Shown: positions 57,204 through 64,000 of the stretch, in pieces
Layout: every line of letters starts with the position of its first letter
Numbering within the stretch: the stretch's first letter is position 1
DNA from: Chrysogorgia sp. JL179-B06
Lineage: Eukaryota; Cnidaria; Anthozoa; Scleralcyonacea; Chrysogorgiidae
Reading direction: 5' to 3'
Assembly: GCA_035772405.1 (NCBI GenBank)
Contig: JAYKKM010000191.1
Span: 1,579,501 to 1,643,500 of the forward strand
DNA length: 64,000 nt
Notes under the pieces: model-generated
Databases searched by the model: none
The model's input: the letters and a program-made list of their open reading frames with translations, nothing else
What the model was told of the DNA's origin: nothing
Translations under genes and position numbers: made by a program

Positions 57204-57889
57204 TGACTCACACCGAAAGCGAAGCAGAGCTTGTCGACACGTGGAGAGACGACTTTATCAATGCGCATGCCCCACGAGACACCTCTGGGCCTAGCGTCTT
57301 AAAAGAGTACTTGTCAGTCTTCGCGTTGTGCGAAAGCTGGTGTGAAAATGAGGAAGTAGCAAGACGATTTAGAGCTCAGATTTTCGTTACAAAGCGCGTT
57401 CACGATGCTTGGGTCAATCTTCGAGAAGATAAAGCCAACTGGTTGGCTAGTAAGTTAGCTAGCAAGATCCCCGTGTGGTGTTACTTACCATTCAAGCGTC
57501 TTGTGTTAGCGAGTGGTGGCTACTTGAGCGACCCTTGTGAGTCCACCGCCACGCTACTCGGTAACTACCTCGAAGTGTTCTTAGCGATCCTTCTATGGAG
57601 ACCGTGTCCAACCAAACTCAAAGCGTGGCTAGAGCTCGCCGCGAACTGTGACGTTAACGTTTGTAAGGTGGGGTGTAACGAAATAGTGGGTGCGGGCGAC
57701 ATCGAGGGCCACGTACTCTCGTCTGACCACCAATGTTTTAAATATGGCCGCATGGTGTACGAGTGCTACCCATGCGGTGTGACCACCAACAGCCCAATGC
57801 ATCGCTTAAGACACGAGAGCTCGAGGTCCCATCTTGAAAACTTAGAGCTTCAGCGGATATTTGACAATGAACGACGGTTGCCACAATGA
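57204..57889 (+). CDS. U1-type zinc-finger protein, unknown, Polinton 2
   Basis: 228 aa from the ATG at 57,204, chosen because the conserved 18-bp box lies directly upstream (an open frame without support extends further 5'). The N-terminal 150 residues are helical with several tryptophans (VFALCESWCENEEVARRFRA, LREDKANWLASKLASKIP, YLEVFLAILLWRPCP). The C-terminus has a finger CYPCGVTTNSPMHRLRHES followed by SRSH (C-x2-C-x12-H-x5-H). I first considered a BIR domain because of the late Cys/His residues, but the spacing fits a U1/matrin-type finger. Function unknown; nucleic-acid binding is inferred. It is co-oriented with TK. Confidence 0.6.
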
Positions 57890-57900
57890 AAAAATAATAT

Positions 57901-57918
57901 TTCTCTGGAGGTATAGTA
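57901..57918 (+). promoter_or_regulatory. Upstream box TTCTCTGGAGGTATAGTA, second copy
   Basis: Identical over 18 bases to the box at 57,184, three bases before the TK ATG. The shared element implies common control of the two genes. Confidence 0.6.
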
Positions 57919-57921
57919 ACC

Positions 57922-58494
57922 ATGACAGAGAAAGTTGGTAAACTGGAAATCGTGATTGGTCCCATGTTTGCAGGAAAAACGACAGAGACTATTCGTAGGT
58001 TAGTCGCGTTAAGTAAATCAGGGCTCAAGTTCCTTTACATGAACAACAAACGCGACACCAGACGAACTGACCACACGTTCTCCACGCATCGTCAGACCAT
58101 TGTTGTCGGGTCAGACTGTTTACCTGCAAAGTTAATCACCAACCTTCCAAGTTGCGATGAATTGACTGGCATCGATGCCATTGGTATTGATGAGGGTCAT
58201 TGGTACTCTGATCTATCAGTTGTTCGCGAATACATTAAAGCTGGCGTTCACGTCATTATTTGTGGTCTCATAGCAACGGAGCACTTAAAAAGACTTGGCG
58301 AGCTCGACACACTGTTCTCAGTAGCAGACGACATCACCTTTCTAAAAGCGTGTTGCGCCGTTTGTCGTGACACTCACGGAACAACTGTTGAAGCGCCATT
58401 CAGTTGGAGATACAATCCAGGACCATCGTTTGTCGGTGGTGCTGAGCAATACCGTGCGGTGTGCAGACGTCATCACCCTTCAACACAAAATTAA
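57922..58494 (+). CDS. TK: Thymidine kinase, TK1 type
   Basis: 190 aa, intact. Walker A GPMFAGKTTETIRR near the N-terminus; Walker B-like GIDEGHWYSD (usual family form IDE.QF..D); the zinc site CCAVC and the final CRRHH; and the lasso segment with SWRYNPGPSFVGGAEQYRAV. TK1 enzymes phosphorylate thymidine to dTMP with ATP and raise dTTP for DNA synthesis. Length matches viral and cellular TK1 cores. The last metal ligand is histidine instead of the usual cysteine (C-R-R-H). TK genes are typical of large DNA viruses; I am not aware of one as a usual Polinton gene. Confidence 0.9.
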   Translation: MTEKVGKLEIVIGPMFAGKTTETIRRLVALSKSGLKFLYMNNKRDTRRTDHTFSTHRQTIVVGSDCLPAKLITNLPSCDELTGIDAIGIDEGHWYSDLSVVREYIKAGVHVIICGLIATEHLKRLGELDTLFSVADDITFLKACCAVCRDTHGTTVEAPFSWRYNPGPSFVGGAEQYRAVCRRHHPSTQN

Positions 58495-58621
58495 GGACGT
58501 TCTCAACACGTCTCACTTTTTTAAATTTAGACATTGGACACGTGAAGCGCCCAATGTCATAGAGAGAACATTAGAAGCATTGAAGCCAGTAGTGTCACAC
58601 AGTGCGTACGTCGTTTTACTT

Positions 58622-59346
58622 TTAAAATTTACGAACACACTGGGAAGCGTCGAAGCATTTTATTATTGTGGTAATAGCGTCGTCGTATGAGTCACACAAC
58701 AACGTTAGATATCCAGCGGATTTATACCTAAGCAACAGAGAGTCTTGCTCTTTGGATGTCTTACCTGTGCCACCTGGGTTCTTGAACTCAATCACAAGCC
58801 CGGTGTGCTGTCGGTTTGCATTAGCAATAATCAAATCAGGCGTTCCACGTTGGTAACCTTTTTTCCACGAGTTTATTCTTTTACTTGAAGTGTCTTGATT
58901 TTCACCAAGCCCAGCTATCAAAATAGCTTCTGGATAGTGTTTCCTAAGAAAATCAACGACTTTCGTGTGAAGATCGAACTCAGTGATCATCTTGAACTGG
59001 TTGTGCTTGAGACTGACGTCAGCTACACCCTTTCTAATGCTTGGTAAGACTTCTGAGTGCATCCACTTTCCGAAGTGTCTCGCACGCTCCATTTTACTTG
59101 AGAAACGCCAATGAGTAGACCCCAAGTTCGTTGATAAATAGAGCTTGTGGGCTTGACCTCAACATAGGTGTCAAATCACCACCTTTTATTTTGCAGTCAG
59201 ATTCAACGTGGTCGCGCACTGCATCCTTTGGTCGAGCGTAACCTATAGCGCTTGCGACGTCTTTTCGCTTTGAACCACACATCACCGTTGCTCATAACCG
59301 TTGTGATTTGATGACTGTCAAAGTCGAGTAGTTGAAGTGTGGTCAT
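58622..59346 (-). pseudogene. Bro-N plus VRR-NUC nuclease gene, frame-broken, Polinton 2
   Basis: From the ATG at 59,346 the first frame has VMSNGDVWFKAK and then shifts into the frame 59,285-59,094 (DVASAIGYARPKDAVRDHVE). A further shift near 59,110 leads to the frame ending at 58,622. That last frame has the end of Bro-N (HFGKWMHSEVLPSIRKGVAD) and a VRR-NUC domain (LIAGLGENQDTSSKRINSWK, GTPDLIIANA, GLVIEFKNPG). Unlike Polinton 1 there is no C2H2 finger at the C-terminus. The order Bro-N then VRR-NUC is the same in both elements. It converges on TK, ending 128 bases from the TK stop. Confidence 0.75.
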
Positions 59347-59372
59347 TTACTATACTCCCCCACAAAAAAATA

Positions 59373-59546
59373 CTACACAGTGGTGTGGCGCACTTCGTCG
59401 TTAGGGTCTCTATATATTTGGTTTGTTGTGTACCAACGCATCCGATGTGTTTTAACACTCGATTTGTTCTTCGGTTTACTACGTCGCCGTCTGAAAAAGT
59501 TTCTCACACTACGAGCCAGCTTTCTGAATCTTCGAAGCTGAGACAT
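59373..59546 (-). CDS. Arginine-rich micro-protein, 57 aa
   Basis: Starts MSQLRRFRKLARSVRNFFRR and continues RRRSKPKNKSS; about a third of the first 30 residues are R or K. An acidic end (RDPNDEV) follows. The ATG lies in ttatgttataatg, the same kind of start-proximal AT box as in Polinton 1. Such short basic proteins resemble virion core or DNA-condensing proteins (adenovirus pX-like or protamine-like), but homology is not shown. It is intact. Confidence 0.55.
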   Translation of the reverse strand: MSQLRRFRKLARSVRNFFRRRRSKPKNKSSVKTHRMRWYTTNQIYRDPNDEVRHTTV

Positions 59547-59579
59547 TATAACATAAGGTGTGTCTACACTATGTGTCTC

Positions 59580-59789
59580 TTATGGTATTGATGGTGTTAT
59601 TATATCGTCTGGCTCTTCCGGAGGTAGTAAAATGGGTTCACCATAAGTCTTTCTCGACCTCAGACCAATTTCAGCGTGGAGCTCGAGACTCACATCACCA
59701 CGACCAAATGACCCACCAGCTTTGAACATGTGATCAGTCGTCTTATTTATCTTATACACTTCACGTTCTTTTGAGATACATGCCCCCAT
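59580..59789 (-). CDS. Probable N-myristoylated protein, 69 aa
   Basis: Starts MGACISKEREVYK: glycine at 2, serine at 6 and a following lysine fit the N-myristoylation consensus, and C4 could be palmitoylated. The rest is soluble with GGSFGRGDVSLELHAEIGL and an acidic, proline-rich end (PPEEPDDIITPSIP). The start overlaps the end of the GLLSGG gene and follows tataaagtaaatgg. A membrane-associated matrix-like role is inference from the signal alone. I do not recognise a family. Confidence 0.6.
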   Translation of the reverse strand: MGACISKEREVYKINKTTDHMFKAGGSFGRGDVSLELHAEIGLRSRKTYGEPILLPPEEPDDIITPSIP

Positions 59790-60104
59790 TTACTTTATAC
59801 CATATTCCTTCATCGTTTTTCCACCCACGATTATGATGTCTCGGTTTGTCATGTAACCACTCACGATTTTCACGCCGTAGAATTCTATCAACGATGGATA
59901 CATGCTTCGACGTCGTGATTCCTCCTGACAACAAGCCCAAGAAAGGTACGTACGGTGTCACAATCGCGACAATGCTTTCAACGTCTTTCTTTAGTAGCGA
60001 GTCTTTTTGCAGCTCATCGTTTAGTTCGTCAGGGTTCTCAATGGCGAATTTGTTGATTAGCGAGTCAGTGAGAAAACAACCTTGTGGGAATTACGTCGCA
60101 GTGT
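59761..60104 (-). pseudogene. GLLSGG-motif gene, N-terminally truncated (copy B)
   Basis: The minus-strand frame from about 60,080 to 59,761 contains INKFAIENPDELNDELQ, YVPFLGLLSGGITTSKHV, then a basic C-terminus (DRILRRENREWLHDKPRHH) and ends GGMYLKRT. It is homologous to the Polinton 1 gene at 13,897 but begins just after the polymerase stop, so its acidic N-terminal region and ATG are missing. The same junction exists in copy A, so the deletion predates the duplication. Confidence 0.65.
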
Positions 60105-63100
60105 TTAAGACGTGTCAGTGGATGTGTTGTTATCTCTCACTACAATGTTTTTGTGGCCATACGCATAGGAGTCAATACCATTTTCTAAAAGGTATCGCTT
60201 ATCATCAAAACAGGATAACGACACTTTATTAATTTCGTAACTACCAAGCTGGTGCTTAACACTTCTAATGGTCTTCATTGTGTGCCGCGATTGTTTCTGC
60301 TCAAGTAGCACACTTCTATAATCTTCATGCTTGATTACCTTTTTAATTATGTTCTTTCTAATACCTTTAGCAGTTTTCCCACCACCTCCATCCTCTTTCA
60401 GATAACTGTACATCTTACTGCGCAACCCGACAAACTCAATAATTGGTGTTCCAGCGCACTCGTCTTTCATCTTGCCAATAACTTTCTTGTTCTCTTTAAA
60501 AGCGAATGGGCTGTCTACAGGGTAATCACTATTGTCAAACTTTTCGCGCTCCATCATAAAGTCAGAATAAACGTCACATGCATCAGTTTCGATTGTGTAC
60601 AACAGGCTGTCAGTGTCGGTGAAGTGTAGTCTACAGGTATCGCTAGAGTACTTTTTCATGATATAGTTGTAGTGGAAGTCATACATCAACGTTTTACTCA
60701 AGTCTAGTATACACATACCCACATATGCGGGTCGATTTAGTGTCAGCGTTTCTTTAACTTTATGGACAGCAACTAAGTTCTCACTAAATATTTTACAAGA
60801 CACAAACGTCGGCTTTGAGACAAGCTTTTTTAATTTCTTCGTAGTGGTCACTAATCTTACATCCACACGCTTCCTCAAGTTTTCCATTGTTTTCCCAAAC
60901 ACGCTGTTGTTCATCAACTTGAAGAAATCCTTCTCGAAAGCGTTCTTAGCCGCAGTTCTTTTGATTGTATTAAAGTTGATGTACTTACCCAACCACTTGG
61001 ACTGATCAAATTGTAAGACTCTATAAACCTTTTTGATTTTCAATCCAAGATCCATGTACAATTGCAGATTTCTATAGTGAAACACGTACTTTTCTTTGTC
61101 CATCAAGTTAGTCACCAGCTTCTTCACATCACTAACACTCACATTAAACTTATTTTTTGATTTTCGTGCAGTACCCCGACAACATGTCAACAGTTATTTC
61201 CATCTTCTCAGGAGCCAGTGGGTAATCGTTATGTAAGTCATGCAAATTGTCTGGGTATTCTAAGTCGACTTCAAGTAGTAAGCCTTTTTTACTGTTGTTG
61301 TGATAGCCACGCAAGTTCACCTTTTTTATTTCTTTCTTAGTCAACCATTTAAAACCACCCGTGGGAAGACTTTGGCTCATTGCCCATCCATACAAATTGT
61401 TTGGCGTCAAGGTACATCAAATACTTCGACTCTTGCGCTTTGTCGTACCCCTTCATGTATTTATTATTTGCCACGCCATGTCTGTTGCATATGTAGCTCA
61501 CACCACCACGCATTCCCAACTCCACAAACTGAAACATGTCAATGTCAGACAATAAAAATCAAGTTCCACTCCAGTCATCTTCAACATAGCGTCCCAAGCC
61601 AATCCAGGCGACGTAAAATAATGACACGGGTCTAATTTATACTCACGATAACATGTCTTTCTAAAGTTCTCAAAAACGTCAGCAAGCAAGAGCACATCAC
61701 TTTTCAAATACAGATCGTGATACCCACCCATATTTTCAACGTTGAAGTAGTCCCACACGTCGCAAGCGCGCTCAAACATTTCTCCCGTAATGTGTTCGTC
61801 ATTCAGAATGCTGTAAAAGTCCCTTTTGGGGGGTAGCTCACATTCATCGAATTTATCAAAGGAGTCCATATAATCATAAGGATAGACCCCCTTTCTTGTC
61901 ATAAGTGCCAACCCCTCGTCATGAAACACTTCTGACGTGTATTTGAAAGCGTCTCTTGGTAGGTTCTTCACCAAGTTGTCTAGACTCGAACCCATGAATT
62001 GAAAGCTGTCCAAGAATACTAAGTTTTTTCCAAGCATGAACGCCATGTACTTCTCCATGTTGTTCGGTATCACATTTATGTCTTGACCAAACTTGCCAAT
62101 CTCCTGCATGATGAAATGGCTATCGTAACCGCGTAAGTTATGAAAGATCACAGGAATTTTATCAGTCAGTCTAAAGTTCGCGTTGCAGTCGCGATGTGCG
62201 GACCCTCTGTACTTACCTGAGACATGACAGTGGTCTCTAACTCTAACGTCAGCGCTAGTGTACTCAATGCTGCAAATATGACAACTTTTGGTCTCGTCAA
62301 AGTCCTTCTTATCGTCATCAGTCAGTATCATCTCTTTGTTAAAGTGACTCTCGGATGTCTCTCTACAATATTCAACAATTTCTAGCATCTCCCCAATGAA
62401 CTTGTTGACTGCATTTTCACCACGGTACACTTTCACTGGCTTACTATACTCGTTGTCGTAGCAACAAACCAGTTTATGCCCATAACCACAGTCAACGTGT
62501 CTCTGATAAGCGTTTGTGTAGCTACACTCACTTGGTGGTGGTGTCGCTGTGCACACCTTCTGTGTGATAGCCTCGAAGTCTGCGTACACCACAAACGGCA
62601 CATTTAATTGTCTACTGTAATTCTCATACTTCACTTTCATACCTTTTTGCGGCATTTTAATAGCTTGCTTCCCATTGATGACCAAACATACTTCCACATG
62701 GCGCCCAAGCACGTCCGCACGACTAAAACACTGCAGGCAATATCTACAAAAGTGCTTTCTCGCCTTATGCTCTGTCTGACGATACATGAATTTGTTGAAA
62801 TCACGAATATACACATAGTGCTTGTTGCCCTTACCATTAGTTATCAACAACAAGTCCATATGGTCAGGGTACATCTCCTTAGAAAACGTACACAGGGAAT
62901 GGCTGCTTATTTTCGTACCCAAAGACGTTAATACTAATATCGTTAGCCTTTTCAATCTTGTTGTAATCTTTGAGTGTGACTGGGAAATCAATTCCATCGT
63001 AATTCAGCTCACTGACGTGACTGGCGTAATTCGACGTTCTATCAGAGTTTTTTCCAACAGGGAACTTATGTGCTAGGTGGCACCATCTAAAGCACTTGTT

Positions 63101-63788
63101 GTCATCCTCGTTATTCACGTTTATCAAACCCTTCTTACTATTGCGCAGCTCCTTTGGCAACGTAATGTAGCTACTCCCATTCAAAGGTCTATAAATAGCG
63201 ATATTGACGTAGTGCGCATCCACCTTGTCGATAGTCCATCCAGACCCTCAGATAACCACCCAGCTAATCCGCGTTAAGATCTGCTCCGACCCACGATTGG
63301 CAACACCCTCAATATCATGCTCGTTAATGACGACGAACGTTTCGCTGTTAAAGTAGGCAGTTTTATATGTGGTCTTATCACGCTCTAGGACTTTCTCAAA
63401 AGTGATCTTAGCTGTCTCTACCACTTTCATCCCATTAGTCTCACCCAACTCACGTCTCAAAAGGCTAGTGACGGCGCTTCTAGTTGCGTTTAGTTGGTTG
63501 ATATCTCTGGCGTCAATTACTCCAATTCCGTAAGACCTTGTGAATCCTCTCAGTGCTCGATCCAACAGGTACGTCGACGGTGCGTCACTATGTTCTTGTG
63601 ACTGTGGGTCGTTCCTCTTGGTCTCCAAAAAAGCCGTGAGCGTTGGCTGCTCTATCTGTTAGTAGGTTAACGACGGCTGCATTTGTGTAGCTAGAGCGAA
63701 TCGCGCCAGTTCTAACAAGTTTCTTGTACGTCCGCCCACCAACCTCGACTCGTCTTTTTGTCAGTGGGTTTTTCACAGTCCGACTCAT
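60105..63788 (-). pseudogene. POLB: Protein-primed family B DNA polymerase, copy B, frame-broken
   Basis: Same gene as at 51,786-55,447. Here the region that is broken in copy A (near 54,190) is intact (frame 62,997-61,498), but breaks occur elsewhere: near 63,600 (same A run as copy A), 63,245, 62,885, 61,550, 61,400 and 61,160, mostly one-base changes in homopolymers. A 6-bp in-frame insertion lies at about 60,577, just after motif C. All polymerase motifs listed for copy A are present. The complementary pattern of breaks suggests sequence errors or two independently decayed copies. Confidence 0.88.
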
Positions 63789-63798
63789 TGGCTTATAC

Positions 63799-64000
63799 TT
63801 ATACTACGCTTGTTTTTTTTTCTTAACCCACTCGTTGTAATAACAGTCACTGTCGTCACACCATCCCAGCTTTGGGTACACCACCCCAAACAAATTGTCG
63901 TCGAACTTCTCTTTCACCTTCCCGTCTTTGAGGTCTGACATCTTCTCAAGTGTCTCTACTCGCCTTCTATGACACAACCTAATAATGTAGTATCCATATC
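63799..64000 (-). CDS. Zinc-ribbon protein, copy B, cut by the window end
   Basis: Matches 55,458-55,660 nearly base for base and encodes the C-terminal part of the zinc-ribbon protein (blocks SDLKDGKVKEKF and CYYNEWV). The N-terminal half lies outside the window. Confidence 0.8.

Larger units (their letters stand above)
50590..64000. mobile_element. Polinton/Maverick element 2, right end outside the window
   Basis: The left end is inferred from AGTAGTATAGAGAGTGGGG at 50,590, almost identical to the Polinton 1 terminus. The gene set (protein-primed polymerase, zinc-ribbon protein, three conserved small membrane proteins, Bro-N/VRR-NUC) matches Polinton 1. Gene order and orientation differ: here the polymerase lies downstream of, and on the same strand as, the zinc-ribbon and membrane-protein genes. 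From 51,579 an 8.3-kb unit starts to repeat at 59,899. No integrase, capsid or ATPase gene is visible within the window. Confidence 0.8.
51579..64000. repeat. Tandem repeat of an 8.3-kb unit (second copy incomplete)
   Basis: 51,579-55,660 and 59,899-64,000 are almost identical; the offset grows from 8,320 to 8,340 through small indels. Many differences are single-base changes in homopolymers. The second copy runs off the window. The unit contains polymerase, zinc-ribbon, membrane-protein trio, zinc-finger protein, TK, Bro-N/VRR, basic micro-protein, myristoylated protein and GLLSGG genes. Confidence 0.9.

Noticed and set aside
57204..57889. BIR/IAP domain in the zinc-finger protein
   Set aside because: Cys/His spacing and neighbouring residues do not fit BIR; C-x2-C-x12-H-x5-H fits a U1-type finger.

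Overview
The window looks like nuclear DNA of an invertebrate animal. It is AT-rich, has few host genes, and is packed with animal-type repeats: Penelope-like elements with GIY-YIG endonuclease and hammerhead-ribozyme motifs, tails of CR1/L2-like LINEs, tRNA-like SINE pieces, foldback palindromes, long (TA)n tracts, a decayed spliced host-type gene, and two Polinton/Maverick elements (virus-like, protein-primed DNA transposons related to adintoviruses). I cannot name the species from the sequence; a marine invertebrate such as a sponge, cnidarian or mollusc is a guess.

Layout. 1-2.8 kb: rearranged Penelope-like fragments. 2.8-10.7 kb: minisatellites, foldback repeats and a LINE fragment. 10.7-13.35 kb: a giant palindrome with about 1.3-kb arms, its inner half an inverted ~21-bp minisatellite interrupted by a LINE tail. 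13,452-30,010: Polinton 1, apparently end to end, inside a (TA)n tract, with hairpin ends and a possible ATATAT target duplication. 30-38 kb: palindromes, a 370-bp tandem duplication and a LINE inserted in a 38-bp minisatellite. 38,184-39,748: a Penelope-like element with 287-bp inverted arms. 39.7-50.5 kb: SINE-like pieces, two decayed host-type genes on the minus strand and a LINE tail. 50,590 to the window end: Polinton 2, of which 51,579-55,660 recurs almost identically from 59,899 onward (period about 8.3 kb).

Polinton 1 has a minus-strand morphogenesis and integration block (packaging ATPase, double jelly-roll major capsid, a hydrophobic protein, a hydrophilic 302-aa protein, chromodomain integrase, a putative minor capsid protein). 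A divergent plus-strand block holds a large unknown protein, a fiber-like protein, a Bro-N/VRR-NUC nuclease, three small membrane proteins, a coiled-coil protein, a zinc-ribbon protein and a C2H2 micro-protein. The protein-primed DNA polymerase is on the minus strand at the right end. I recognised no adenovirus-type protease. Several genes carry frameshifts or stops.

The visible part of Polinton 2 keeps the polymerase, zinc-ribbon, three membrane-protein and Bro-N/VRR genes. It adds a thymidine kinase and a U1-type zinc-finger protein that share an identical 18-bp upstream box, a 57-aa arginine-rich protein and a 69-aa protein with an N-myristoylation signature. Capsid, ATPase and integrase genes are absent from the repeated 8.3-kb unit.

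Most interesting: a shared regulatory grammar in the two Polintons (a TATA-type box abutting start codons, TGTGAG repeats upstream of the same membrane-protein gene), self-complementary terminal modules, the capsid-less 8.3-kb unit with a kinase, and a family of 100-190 bp palindromes with the same apical motif but unrelated arms.
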